Made by a program: the position numbers and the translations under genes. A DNA stretch of 64,000 nucleotides from Deltaproteobacteria bacterium HGW-Deltaproteobacteria-18 (GTDB taxonomy: Bacteria; Desulfobacterota; Desulfovibrionia; Desulfovibrionales; Desulfomicrobiaceae), in the NCBI GenBank assembly GCA_002841885.1, contig PHBE01000009.1:62001-126000 (forward strand). The letters run 5' to 3'. Shown here in pieces: positions 36,528 through 44,345 of the stretch (the stretch's first letter is position 1; the number at the start of each line of letters is the position of its first letter). The notes beneath the pieces were generated by a model. The model saw only the letters and a list, made by a program, of their open reading frames with translations, was not told the DNA's origin and did not search any database.

Positions 36528-37237
36528 GCCCCGCCGCACCTTCTCGGCAGGGTAAAGTCGTCAAGATCCTGGCGATTATCGTCGCCGTTGCGCTGTTGCT
36601 GACTGCCATCAGGTACTTCGACGTTCAGACCCTGTTGAGGCAGGCCTTGCAGTGGATTTCGGAACTCGGTCCGGCAGGTCCGATCCTTTTTGTGGCCATC
36701 TACATCGCAGCCTGCGTGCTGCTCCTGCCCGGGGCTATCCTGACCCTCGGCGCCGGTGCCGTCTTCGGGCTCGCCAAAGGCTTCGTCGCCGTCTCCGTGG
36801 GGGCGACCCTGGGCGCGACCTGCGCCTTTCTGGTGGGACGCTACCTGGCCCGTGACTGGGTGGCCGCCAGGATCGCCGGAAGCGAAAAATTCCGGGCCGT
36901 GGACGAGGCCGTGGCCCGCGAAGGCTGGAAGATCGTGTTGCTGACGCGTCTGTCGCCAGTCTTTCCTTTCAATATCCTGAACTACGCCTTCGGCCTGACC
37001 AAGGTCGGTCTGAAGGATTATTTTCTGGCCTCCTGGATCGGCATGATCCCCGGGACCGTCATGTATGTGTACATCGGCTCCCTGGCCGGGGATCTGGCCA
37101 GCCTTGGAGCAGGGGGACGCGAGCGGACAGCCGGGGAGTGGGCTTTGTATGGGGTGGGCTTTCTGGCCACCATCGCCGTGACGGTCGTCGTTACACGTCT
37201 GGCCCGCAAGGCGCTGGCCGGCAAAATCGCAGCGTGA
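36524..37237 (+). CDS. TVP38/TMEM64 (DedA-superfamily-like) membrane protein
   Basis: 237 residues, start at 36524 with AGGAGG upstream and an ATGA overlap with the DUF547 gene. The SNARE-associated/VTT domain is visible: LPGAILTLGAGAVFGLAKGF, ATCAFLVGRYLARDWV, LTRLSPVFPFNILNYAFGLT and SWIGMIPGTVMYVYIGSLAG. About five to six membrane segments. Members are thought to move lipids across membranes. It is placed between DUF547 and a flavoprotein disulfide reductase. Confidence 0.92.
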   Translation: MSPAAPSRQGKVVKILAIIVAVALLLTAIRYFDVQTLLRQALQWISELGPAGPILFVAIYIAACVLLLPGAILTLGAGAVFGLAKGFVAVSVGATLGATCAFLVGRYLARDWVAARIAGSEKFRAVDEAVAREGWKIVLLTRLSPVFPFNILNYAFGLTKVGLKDYFLASWIGMIPGTVMYVYIGSLAGDLASLGAGGRERTAGEWALYGVGFLATIAVTVVVTRLARKALAGKIAA

Positions 37238-37249
37238 AGGAGATTCGTC

Positions 37250-38791
37250 ATGGCGGATTCAAAAGTGCATTCTGTAAAACATGAGCCCCAGGACGAGCAC
37301 AACAGGACCCTGGAGTCTTTCGTGCGCCCTTCGGGATGGACCAATCCCAGGCCAAAACCCATCTATAACCTGGTGGTGATAGGTGCCGGGACGGCCGGGC
37401 TGGTGTGTGCGGCGGGCGCGGCCGGGTTGGGAGCCAAAGTGGCTCTCATCGAGCGGGATTTTCTGGGGGGCGACTGTCTGAATTTCGGTTGCGTGCCGTC
37501 CAAGGCTCTGCTCCGGGCTGCGAGGGCCGCGGCGGCCGTGCGGGACGCTGGGGAGTTCGGCGTGAACGTGCCGGAAGGCATTGAAGTCGATTTCGGCCAA
37601 ATTATGGAGCGCATGCGCAGGCTGCGGGCCGCCATCGCCCCTAACGACTCGGTTCGGCGCTTCCAGGGTCTGGGCGTGGATGTCTTCCTCGGTCCGGGCC
37701 GCTTCACGGATCCGCATACCGTGGAGGTCGGCGGGGAGCGCCTGTCCTTGGTCAAGGCGGTGATCGCCACGGGAGCCCGCGCCGCCGCCCCGCCCATCGA
37801 AGGGCTGGATACGGTGCGTTATCTGACCAACGAAACGGTCTTCTCCCTGACGAAGCTGCCCAAACGCCTGGCCGTCATCGGCACTGGGCCCGTCGGCTGC
37901 GAGCTGGCCCAGGCCTTCGCCCGCTTCGGTTCGGAAGTGCTGCTCATCGAGTCGTCCCGGGGCATCCTGCCCAAGGAGGATCGGGACGCGGCGGAGTTTG
38001 TCCGCCAGGCCCTGATCAAGGACGGCGTGAAGCTCCTGTGCTGCGGGAAGGAGGTCAAGGTCTCCCCGGCCGAAGGCGGGCGGATACGCCTCGTGGCGAA
38101 TGCGGGGGCCGGGAGCTACGACGAGACCGTCGACGAACTGCTCATCGCCGTAGGCCGCAAGCCCAATGTCGAGGGATTGGGCCTGGAAGAGGCCGGGGTT
38201 GCGTATTCGGCCAAGGGCGTGCAGGTCGATGACCATCTGCGCACGACCAATCCCGACATCTTCGCCGCCGGGGACGTCTGCTCCCCGTTCCAGTTCACCC
38301 ACGCCGCGGACTTCATGGCCCGCACGGTCCTGCGCAACGCGCTTTTCAAGGGCCGGGCCAAGGTCAGCGCCCTGACCATCCCCTGGTGTACCTACACGGA
38401 GCCCGAGATCGCGCATGTGGGTCTTGGCGAGAAAGAGGCGGCGGAAAAGGGGATTGCCGTGGACACCTTCACCCGGGAATTGCGTGAGGTCGACCGGGCC
38501 ATCCTCGAAGGGCATACCGACGGTCTGGTGCGGGTGCATGTGCGCAGGGGCACCGACAAGATCGTGGGTGCGACCATCGTCGCCAGCAACGCCGGTGACA
38601 TGATATCGGAGATATCCCTGGCCATGACGAGCGGGCTGGGCCTCGGGAAGATTGCGAACACCATCCACCCCTACCCGACCCTGGGTGAAGCCATCCGGCA
38701 AGTCGGCGACGCCTACAACAGAGGGCGGCTGACGCCGTTGGTCAAGCTCCTGTTTGAAAAGTGGCTGGCCTGGCAGCGAAGGAAGAAGTGA
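37250..38791 (+). CDS. pyridine nucleotide-disulfide oxidoreductase, MerA-like without metal-binding tail
   Basis: 513 residues. FAD loop VVIGAGTAGLVCAAGAAGLG near residue 42, redox-active disulfide GGDCLNFGCVPSKAL, NAD(P) loop LAVIGTGPVGCELAQAFA, second FAD site DIFAAGDVC and a dimerisation domain with the active-site His in HPYPTLGEA. The C-terminus (FEKWLAWQRRKK) lacks the vicinal cysteines of mercuric reductase. The substrate is unknown; membrane association through the adjacent TVP38 protein is a possibility. AAGGAG precedes the start. Confidence 0.9.
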   Translation: MADSKVHSVKHEPQDEHNRTLESFVRPSGWTNPRPKPIYNLVVIGAGTAGLVCAAGAAGLGAKVALIERDFLGGDCLNFGCVPSKALLRAARAAAAVRDAGEFGVNVPEGIEVDFGQIMERMRRLRAAIAPNDSVRRFQGLGVDVFLGPGRFTDPHTVEVGGERLSLVKAVIATGARAAAPPIEGLDTVRYLTNETVFSLTKLPKRLAVIGTGPVGCELAQAFARFGSEVLLIESSRGILPKEDRDAAEFVRQALIKDGVKLLCCGKEVKVSPAEGGRIRLVANAGAGSYDETVDELLIAVGRKPNVEGLGLEEAGVAYSAKGVQVDDHLRTTNPDIFAAGDVCSPFQFTHAADFMARTVLRNALFKGRAKVSALTIPWCTYTEPEIAHVGLGEKEAAEKGIAVDTFTRELREVDRAILEGHTDGLVRVHVRRGTDKIVGATIVASNAGDMISEISLAMTSGLGLGKIANTIHPYPTLGEAIRQVGDAYNRGRLTPLVKLLFEKWLAWQRRKK

Positions 38792-39151
38792 TGCCTGGGA
38801 CCGAACCCTGCTTCAAGCATGAGGGTAACTTCATGGCAAAATAGTAGTTTTCCGATTCATTCCAGCAAATGTCGATACCGTGAATGACTGATGGCCAGGT
38901 TCAGGAGGCCTCGACAGCATTTGATTTCCAGCTTTTCTGATGCCGGCAACGGACTTTTTAACGTAACAGACTGGAATTTCTGTGGCAATTTTGGAAAATT
39001 TATGGCTTTATGAAACATGTACTGAAGCGACGGATTTGCCGGTCTGATCATGTGGGAGCTGTTGCAAGGGATGCACGAAGGAGGCTGGGTTCATGAAGCA
39101 GTCACAGACGGAATGCGGCGCAAGATTGTCCGCAAACATTTCGGGGCAGCA
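38792..39151. other. intergenic region before the solute-binding protein gene
   Basis: 360 AT-richer bases. The downstream reading frame is open back to 39050 but this part lacks signal-peptide or family character. No hairpin or operator motif was recognised. Confidence 0.45.
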
Positions 39152-39895
39152 ATGAAGCGGAGCCTGATAGGCGTGTTGCCGCTCATGGTTCTTCTGGCCG
39201 CGTTTTCCGTCTGCGCGGAGCCGCTCAGGCTGAGCACGCTGGAATGGCCTCCTTTCGTTGGCCAGGATCTTCCGGATCAGGGAACGACCAGCGCCCGCGT
39301 GCGCAGCATCTGCGCCGTCGCGGGGCTGGATCTTGCCGTGTCCTTTCTGCCCTGGAAGCGGGTGCTCATGGAGGCCCGCGCCGGGCTCGCCCAAGGCTAC
39401 TTTCCCGAATACCGCTCGGCGGACCGAGAAAAGGAATTTCATTTCTCGAAGGCGGTCGGGTGCAGCGTGGTGGGGTTGGTGCATCGGCGTGACGTGACGC
39501 TGGACTGGGTCCGCTTGGAGGACCTGGGCTCCTACCGCCTCGGCGTTGTGGATGGGTATGTGAACACCGAGGAGTTCGACCGTCTCGTGAGTGCAGGCGT
39601 CATCAGCCCCGTCAAATGCAACTCCGATGAGATGGCCCTGCGCATGCTCGAGGTTGGGAGGATCGACGCGGTCGTCATGGACCGGGCCGTGTTCAGGCAT
39701 CTTTCAGGCAGGGCGGAAGCGTCGCAAACACCATCCCCCCTGGTCTTTGCCGCTAAAATCCTCACCGTACACTCGCTGCATGTCTGTTTTCCCCGGACTC
39801 CCGCCGGAAAGGCGCTGGTGGAGCGTTTCGACCGCGCGATCGTGTCCGGCGGGCTTGAGCTCATATGTGCCTCCTCGACCGAGGACCGCCACTGA
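39152..39895 (+). CDS. periplasmic solute-binding protein (SBP family 3)
   Basis: 247 residues from ATG 39152 with a signal peptide (SLIGVLPLMVLLAAFSVCA). The mature part follows the family-3 bilobal pattern: LRLSTLEWPPFVGQDLPDQG, LEDLGSYRLGVVDGYVNTEE and MALRMLEVGRIDAVVMDRAV. Such proteins bind amino acids or other small solutes for ABC import, or sense them. No transporter gene is adjacent, so it may work with a distant permease or as an orphan sensor. The ribosome-binding site is modest. Confidence 0.82.
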   Translation: MKRSLIGVLPLMVLLAAFSVCAEPLRLSTLEWPPFVGQDLPDQGTTSARVRSICAVAGLDLAVSFLPWKRVLMEARAGLAQGYFPEYRSADREKEFHFSKAVGCSVVGLVHRRDVTLDWVRLEDLGSYRLGVVDGYVNTEEFDRLVSAGVISPVKCNSDEMALRMLEVGRIDAVVMDRAVFRHLSGRAEASQTPSPLVFAAKILTVHSLHVCFPRTPAGKALVERFDRAIVSGGLELICASSTEDRH

Positions 39896-39985
39896 TTTCC
39901 TGCCGCGCACCTTTCCCTTGTTCGGGTCACCACCTCCCGGAATGTTTTTTTCCGTTGCGCTTTCCCGAGGGAGCCGGGAAACCTG

Positions 39986-40333
39986 CTAGCGCAGTCCCAG
40001 GATGCCGCGCTGTCCGAGCTGGCGGATGAACATGGCCACGGCCTGCTCGGCCTCTGCCGGAAGGCAGGAATAGTGCTTGGCAAGCTGGCGCGCCAGATCG
40101 TCCACCGAGGCCGTGCCGTCGATGCGGTTCCAGACGAAAGTGCCCATGGCGTCAAGCTCCAGGGTGCGCATGGGCAGGGTGACGGAGGGGGGTAGAAGCC
40201 GGGCCAGCCAAGGCTTCAAGGTGGCCGGGTGGCTGATGCGGACCAGACCTTGGTCCGAGACGATGGTCCGGATTCCGGGCATGGGCACGGGTACGGCGGA
40301 GAGGGCGTCAGCCTTGGATTGCGATTGCTGCAT
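39986..40333 (-). CDS. PqqD-like (RRE-fold) protein
   Basis: 115 residues. The second half, RTLELDAMGTFVWNRIDGTA followed by SVDDLARQLAKHYSCLPAEAEQ, has the PqqD signature (acidic, aromatic GTFVWNRIDG and a helical tail). PqqD-type domains bind precursor peptides in peptide-modifying pathways. No radical-SAM enzyme or precursor peptide is visible here. It overlaps the preceding gene by 26 bases and ends a three-gene minus-strand unit. Confidence 0.8.
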   Translation of the reverse strand: MQQSQSKADALSAVPVPMPGIRTIVSDQGLVRISHPATLKPWLARLLPPSVTLPMRTLELDAMGTFVWNRIDGTASVDDLARQLAKHYSCLPAEAEQAVAMFIRQLGQRGILGLR

Positions 40334-41153
40334 ACGCCGCGAATGTCCTTTCGAAGTCCGGTGCCGGGACGAGGCAGCCGTGTTCCGTGAGAATCAGGAT
40401 CTTGTTCCCGGCTTCGTCATGCCGGATGCCGCCCCGGATTTGACCCGGGTTGAAGGGGAGCCTGGCCAGGATGCGCCGCCATGGCGAGGCTGGATCGGCA
40501 AAGCGCGCTTGCGTGGAGTCGTTTGAACTGACGCTCAATTCACGACCGTGTTCGCGCAGGATTTTTTTTTCGAGCCACGCTTCAAGGGCAGTTTCTGCCA
40601 GAAGCACGCTGGCCGGTGCAAGACGCTCAAAGACAAGCCTTGAGCGGGCGATGGAGAACTCCAGCCTGAAAGCGCCGGGGCGAAACGAAGCCTTGTCCAG
40701 GACCGCATGCGGCGGAGTTTCGAGCCGCAGGTCGTAGCAGCGCCAGCTGCGCCATGCATCGGGGGGGGTCCAGTCCAGCGACTCCAATACCGAGCGGAGC
40801 AGGGCCTGCGGCGGGGGAGCGGAAAATAGGGCGGCGACAACCGCCTTTTTTTCCGTCGGATGCAGCACAAAAAGCCTGGGCTCGGCGGAGGGGGCGGCCC
40901 AGACCTCGCCCCTCAACCTGCTGGCCCGCGACGCACGAAAGGGAGTCAGACTTGCGTCGCCGATTCCCGAAGCCTTGAGCAGCCGTGGGCCGTCCTTGTC
41001 CGGACTGAAGATGGACTTTTCCGGGCCGAAGCGCAGATCAAGGACCGGCAGGTCCGTCCCGGCAAGCCGCACAAAGCCGCGATCCAGGATCACGGGTTGC
41101 ATGCCGGCCGGTATCTCCAGTCGCAGGCCGTCCCAGCCGAGCGAACCGGTCAT
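40308..41153 (-). CDS. protein of unknown function encoded between PqqD-like and secreted protein genes
   Basis: 281 residues, not recognised. No signal peptide or membrane segment. The start overlaps the upstream stop (ATGA) and its end overlaps the PqqD-like gene, so all three are translationally coupled. Features are an N-terminal beta-rich region (LRLEIPAGMQPVILDRGFVR), a central RSWRCYDLRLETPP and a helical FERLAPASVLLAETALEAWL. The coupling suggests a complex with the PqqD-like protein. Confidence 0.7.
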   Translation of the reverse strand: MTGSLGWDGLRLEIPAGMQPVILDRGFVRLAGTDLPVLDLRFGPEKSIFSPDKDGPRLLKASGIGDASLTPFRASRASRLRGEVWAAPSAEPRLFVLHPTEKKAVVAALFSAPPPQALLRSVLESLDWTPPDAWRSWRCYDLRLETPPHAVLDKASFRPGAFRLEFSIARSRLVFERLAPASVLLAETALEAWLEKKILREHGRELSVSSNDSTQARFADPASPWRRILARLPFNPGQIRGGIRHDEAGNKILILTEHGCLVPAPDFERTFAAYAAIAIQG

Positions 41154-41752
41154 TGCGGGATGAGCAGCCGGTAGTCGAGCTTGTTCGCGGGGGTCGGATG
41201 GCGACCGTTTCGAGCCTCGGATTCATTCCTGGCGTCCCGGCAGGCGGCTTCGCTGAGCCACAGGGAGCGCAGGGTCATCTTCACGAAATTGCCCGTCTTG
41301 GAGCTTTCGTCCCTGCTGTGGGTCAGTTCGAGATTGACCTGCTCACCTTCGGAGTTGATGAAGCTCCATTTCCAGGACATTACCGTCTGAAAGGGATCGC
41401 CGCGCCATTCGAGAGGCTTGCCGAAACGATCCTGGTAGCGATTCAGCAGGTTGTCGAAGAACCCGCGGGTTGCATCCTCGAATTTTAGCTTGATGCGCAC
41501 GATCCGGCCGACCTGATCGCAGTTGGCGTACGCCACGGTGCCCCCCCTGATGCCGGGAGCGTAGTAGGGACTGAGTTCGACCTCGATCAGGTGCCGCTCC
41601 TGGGAAAGGGGGATCTTTGTATGTATCTCGCAGATGTCGTGGATGCTGGAGACGTCCTCGCCGAGAACGATGCCTCCCAGGGACGTCGGAAAAACTTCGG
41701 CCTGGACAGAGGTGGCCATGAACAGCCAAAGAAGAAGTATGCAGCGTTTCAT
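41150..41752 (-). CDS. exported protein of unknown function
   Basis: 200 residues from ATG 41752 with a signal peptide (MKRCILLLWLFMATSVQA). The mature part, beginning EVFPTSLGGIVLGEDVSSI, contains two lone cysteines and a Trp-rich segment WRGDPFQTVMSWKWSF. Its layout resembles small periplasmic proteins encoded with signalling genes. It is the first gene of the PqqD unit and is divergent from the SpoIIE phosphatase gene, 63 bases away. Function unknown. Confidence 0.75.
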   Translation of the reverse strand: MKRCILLLWLFMATSVQAEVFPTSLGGIVLGEDVSSIHDICEIHTKIPLSQERHLIEVELSPYYAPGIRGGTVAYANCDQVGRIVRIKLKFEDATRGFFDNLLNRYQDRFGKPLEWRGDPFQTVMSWKWSFINSEGEQVNLELTHSRDESSKTGNFVKMTLRSLWLSEAACRDARNESEARNGRHPTPANKLDYRLLIPQ

Positions 41753-41815
41753 GCACACGATCCTATTCCAGTCCCGCGCAGGTTGTCCAGCCGCGAACGG
41801 GGGGAGGAGTTTCTC

Positions 41816-43354
41816 GTGACCAGAGTCCTCGTGTATTACGGCTTAATGCTCTTGGTGCTGACCTTTTACGGCGGCCAGGTCTGACCTTTCGTCGACTCGC
41901 TTCCGGTCTGGAAGTTCTTCATCACCCTGGCCGCGCACCTTGCCGTCGCCCTGGCCCTGCGGCAGCTCCTCATCCCCCGGCTGGTCAAGCCTCTGCCCGT
42001 GCCGCGGCAGTCGACACGCCTGCTGTTCCTGGACTTCGCCCTCTTCGTGGGCGCGGGTCTGGCTGTGGGCGTGTATCATCATCTTTTCTGGGGGTTTCCG
42101 GTCTTCAGCGGCGTGGAGATCATCATAGGTTTCGCCACTATCGGCCTTTTCGCCGCCCTGGATCTGAGTCTGGAGTGGGAGCACCGCGTCATTGCACACA
42201 CGGACATGGCCGAAGTCCACCGTCCCGGCCCAGCCTCCTTCTTTCCCCAGACCCGGCGTTTCGCCTACCTCTCCTCAGGGATCATCATCTTCGTAACCAT
42301 GGTTCTGCTCGCTCTGCTCATGCGCGACATCACTTGGCTCGAGGCCCAGGAAAAGGCCGCTCAGGACCTGTCCACCCTGCTGTGGGCCGTGATCTGGGAA
42401 GTGCTTTTCGTCATGGGCATCCTGCTGGTCATGACCCTGATCCTGGTCTTTTCCTATGCCCGCAATCTGAAGCTCCTCTTCCGCAACCAGACCTCGGTCC
42501 TGGAAATGGTCAGCCGCGGCCGTCTGGATACCAAGGTCCCCGTGGTGACCAACGACGAGTTCGCGGTCATCGCCGGGCACACCAACGTCATGATCGATCG
42601 CCTGGTGGAGCGGGAGCGGATGGTGCATGGCCTGGAGTTGGCCCGGCAGATCCAGGCGAATCTGCTGCCGACCGCCTCGCCCTACCTGCCGGGCCTGCAG
42701 CTCTACGGGGCCAGTGTCTTCTGTGAGGAGACGGGCGGGGATTTCTACGATTTCATGGTCCGCGACGGCGTCGGCGGACCGGAGTTGGTGGCGGTCATCG
42801 GCGACGTGACCGGACACGGCGTGGGCGCGGCCCTGCTCATGGCTTCCATCAGGGCTTACCTGAAAGCCCTGCTCCTGCAGGGACTGGACCTGGCCGAGGT
42901 CATGACGCGCGCCAACTCTCTCATCCACGCGGATGTGGACGACAGCGGCAATTTTGTCACCGCCTTCGTGCTGTCCTACTGTCCGGACACGCGCCGGGCC
43001 GCCTGGGTCGGGGCCGGGCACGACCCTGCCTGGTTCGTCGCCGAGGGTGGCACGGTCAGTCGCAGTCTGGCTGGCCGGGACATTCCCCTCGGGGTCACGC
43101 CGGGCTGGGAGTACACGGAACTTTCGGAGGAGCTGGAAAAGGGCGTGCTCGTCATGGGCACAGACGGAATTTGGGAGGCCGGGATAGAAGGGAAGGGGAT
43201 GTTCGGCAAGGAGCGGCTTTTGAGTGTGGTCAGACGGAACCTGCAGGCGTCGCCTCAGGACCTCGCCTCGCGCATCCTGGACGCCGTGGATGCGTACACC
43301 GAAAACGCCCGCGTCGAGGACGACCGGACAGTGGTCATTGCCCGTCTGGCATAG
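41816..43354 (+). CDS. membrane SpoIIE-type phosphatase with an in-frame TGA at codon 23
   Basis: From GTG 41816, behind GGGGAGGAG, the frame reads VTRVLVYYGLMLLVLTFYGG then QV, meets TGA at 41882-41884, and continues PFVDSLPVWKFFITLAAHLA. If read through, the product is 512 residues with six membrane segments, a HAMP domain (RNQTSVLEMVSRGRLDTKVP) and a PP2C-type SpoIIE domain (GGDFYDF, GDVTGHGVGAALL, GTDGIWEAG, EDDRTVV). A restart at GTG 41999 has no ribosome-binding site and would lose two membrane helices. The TGA could encode selenocysteine (see hairpin 41900-41914) or be a nonsense change from Trp. It should dephosphorylate the STAS protein encoded next door, in a partner-switch cascade. 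Confidence 0.85.
41900..41914 (+). promoter_or_regulatory. SECIS-like hairpin after the in-frame TGA
   Basis: CTTCC-GGTCT-GGAAG forms a 5-bp stem, extendable by one G-U pair, with apical loop GGUCU. This is identical to the apical loop of the E. coli fdhF selenocysteine insertion element. The loop begins 20 bases after the TGA, within the usual bacterial spacing. The hairpin is short, so chance is possible. Confidence 0.45.
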
Positions 43355-43356
43355 CA

Positions 43357-43505
43357 GGCCGCCTCAAAAACGGCGATCTGCTGCGTCAGCGGGAAAAGCC
43401 AGGACGCGCAGTGTATTGCGCATACATAAGCGGTCTGGCTTTTTTCGATTCCTTGCGTCTCACCATTTTTGAACGGCCTGCGAATTTTGATTTTTTCAAC
43501 AGTCA
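43357..43505. repeat. dispersed palindromic repeat, copy 2
   Basis: Same outer arms and tail as 5901-6046, between the convergent SpoIIE and STAS genes. The inner stem (GCCAG/CTGGC) encloses a 32-bp core at 43403-43434 that matches the reverse complement of the copy-1 core in 29 of 32 positions. The arms themselves have not flipped. It may double as a terminator for both flanking genes. Confidence 0.8.
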
Positions 43506-43844
43506 GAGCAGGTCGACCTCCCGCAGGGCCATCGCCATGTCGGGGCACATGGCGAAGATGCGGTCGTAGCCTGAGATGTCGAAGATCTCGGCAATGTAGT
43601 CCCGGACGCCGCAGATCAGGACCTGCCCGCCGCGTGGGTTCAGACGCTGGTAGCTCATGACCAGGATGCGCAGGCCGGCGCTGTTGATATACTCAAGTTC
43701 CGAGAAATCCATGATCAGGTGCCTGACGCCGCGGTCGAGGCTTTGCAGGACCTTTTTCTCGAGTTCGGCAGTGGTCGCTGCGTCGAGGCGCCCCTTGACC
43801 TGAAAGACGGCGGCAGCGGGGTGCTCTATTTCGTGGAGTTGCAT
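43503..43844 (-). CDS. STAS-domain anti-sigma factor antagonist (RsbV/SpoIIAA-like)
   Basis: 113 residues from ATG 43844, chosen because AGGAG precedes it and the domain starts there. The STAS fold is seen in VFQVKGRLDAATTAELEKKV and the phosphorylation loop HLIMDFSELEYINSAGLRIL, with the Ser of NSAG being the conserved kinase target. It should be phosphorylated by the RsbW-like kinase, whose gene it overlaps by 19 bases, and dephosphorylated by the convergent SpoIIE phosphatase. Its output partner is unknown. Confidence 0.92.
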   Translation of the reverse strand: MQLHEIEHPAAAVFQVKGRLDAATTAELEKKVLQSLDRGVRHLIMDFSELEYINSAGLRILVMSYQRLNPRGGQVLICGVRDYIAEIFDISGYDRIFAMCPDMAMALREVDLL

Positions 43845-44269
43845 GCTTTCTCCTGCATGTTCTTGCTGATGGTGAGCCTGGTGCGGTTGCGTCCGCCGCT
43901 GCGGGTGTAGTCCATGCGTGCTGCCAGGTTGCGCACCAGGCACAGGCCCATGCCGCCGATGCGGACGTCCCCATGTTTTGCGCATCTCTCCAGAGTGTGT
44001 GCAGTGGGGTCGAAGGGCGTGCAGGTGTCGACGATTTCCACGATCATGTCCTCCTCGCCGTCCGTCACGACGACGGAAACTTCGCAGTCCTGCCCCCGGC
44101 TCTTGCCGTGGGTCAGGCTGTTGGAAACGATCTCGTCGACGATGAGGCCCAGACGGTAGCGTAACGCGTCGGGCAGAGCCCTGGCCCTGGCGAATTCCTC
44201 CAGGGCTGCGAGCAGGTTCTGCTGGTCGTCCTCCGGACGGTTCAGGGAAAAATCGAATCTGGCGGTCAT
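43826..44269 (-). CDS. RsbW-type anti-sigma factor/serine kinase
   Basis: 147 residues, a GHKL ATPase: N box LIVDEIVSNSLTHGKSRG, then IVEIVDTCTPFDP and G box GGMGLCLVRNLAARMDYTRS. This is the HATPase_c_2 form used by RsbW/SpoIIAB-like switch kinases. The start at 44269 follows AAAAGGA; an upstream start at 44290 is possible. With the STAS protein and the SpoIIE phosphatase it makes a complete partner-switch module. No sigma factor gene is nearby. Confidence 0.9.
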   Translation of the reverse strand: MTARFDFSLNRPEDDQQNLLAALEEFARARALPDALRYRLGLIVDEIVSNSLTHGKSRGQDCEVSVVVTDGEEDMIVEIVDTCTPFDPTAHTLERCAKHGDVRIGGMGLCLVRNLAARMDYTRSGGRNRTRLTISKNMQEKACNSTK

Positions 44270-44345
44270 GGCGTCCTTTTCTCTAGGCATAGAGTAGGGT
44301 ACTCAGGAAATCAAACCACAACTCGACAAGGATTGGCAACAGTTC

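Noticed and set aside
37250-38791. Mercuric reductase
   Set aside because: The catalytic disulfide is present but the C-terminal vicinal cysteines and the N-terminal heavy-metal domain are absent, and no mer genes are nearby.
41999-43354. SpoIIE gene starting at GTG 41999
   Set aside because: No ribosome-binding site and loss of two natural membrane helices, whereas 41816 has a very strong site; kept only as the fallback if the TGA is a true stop.
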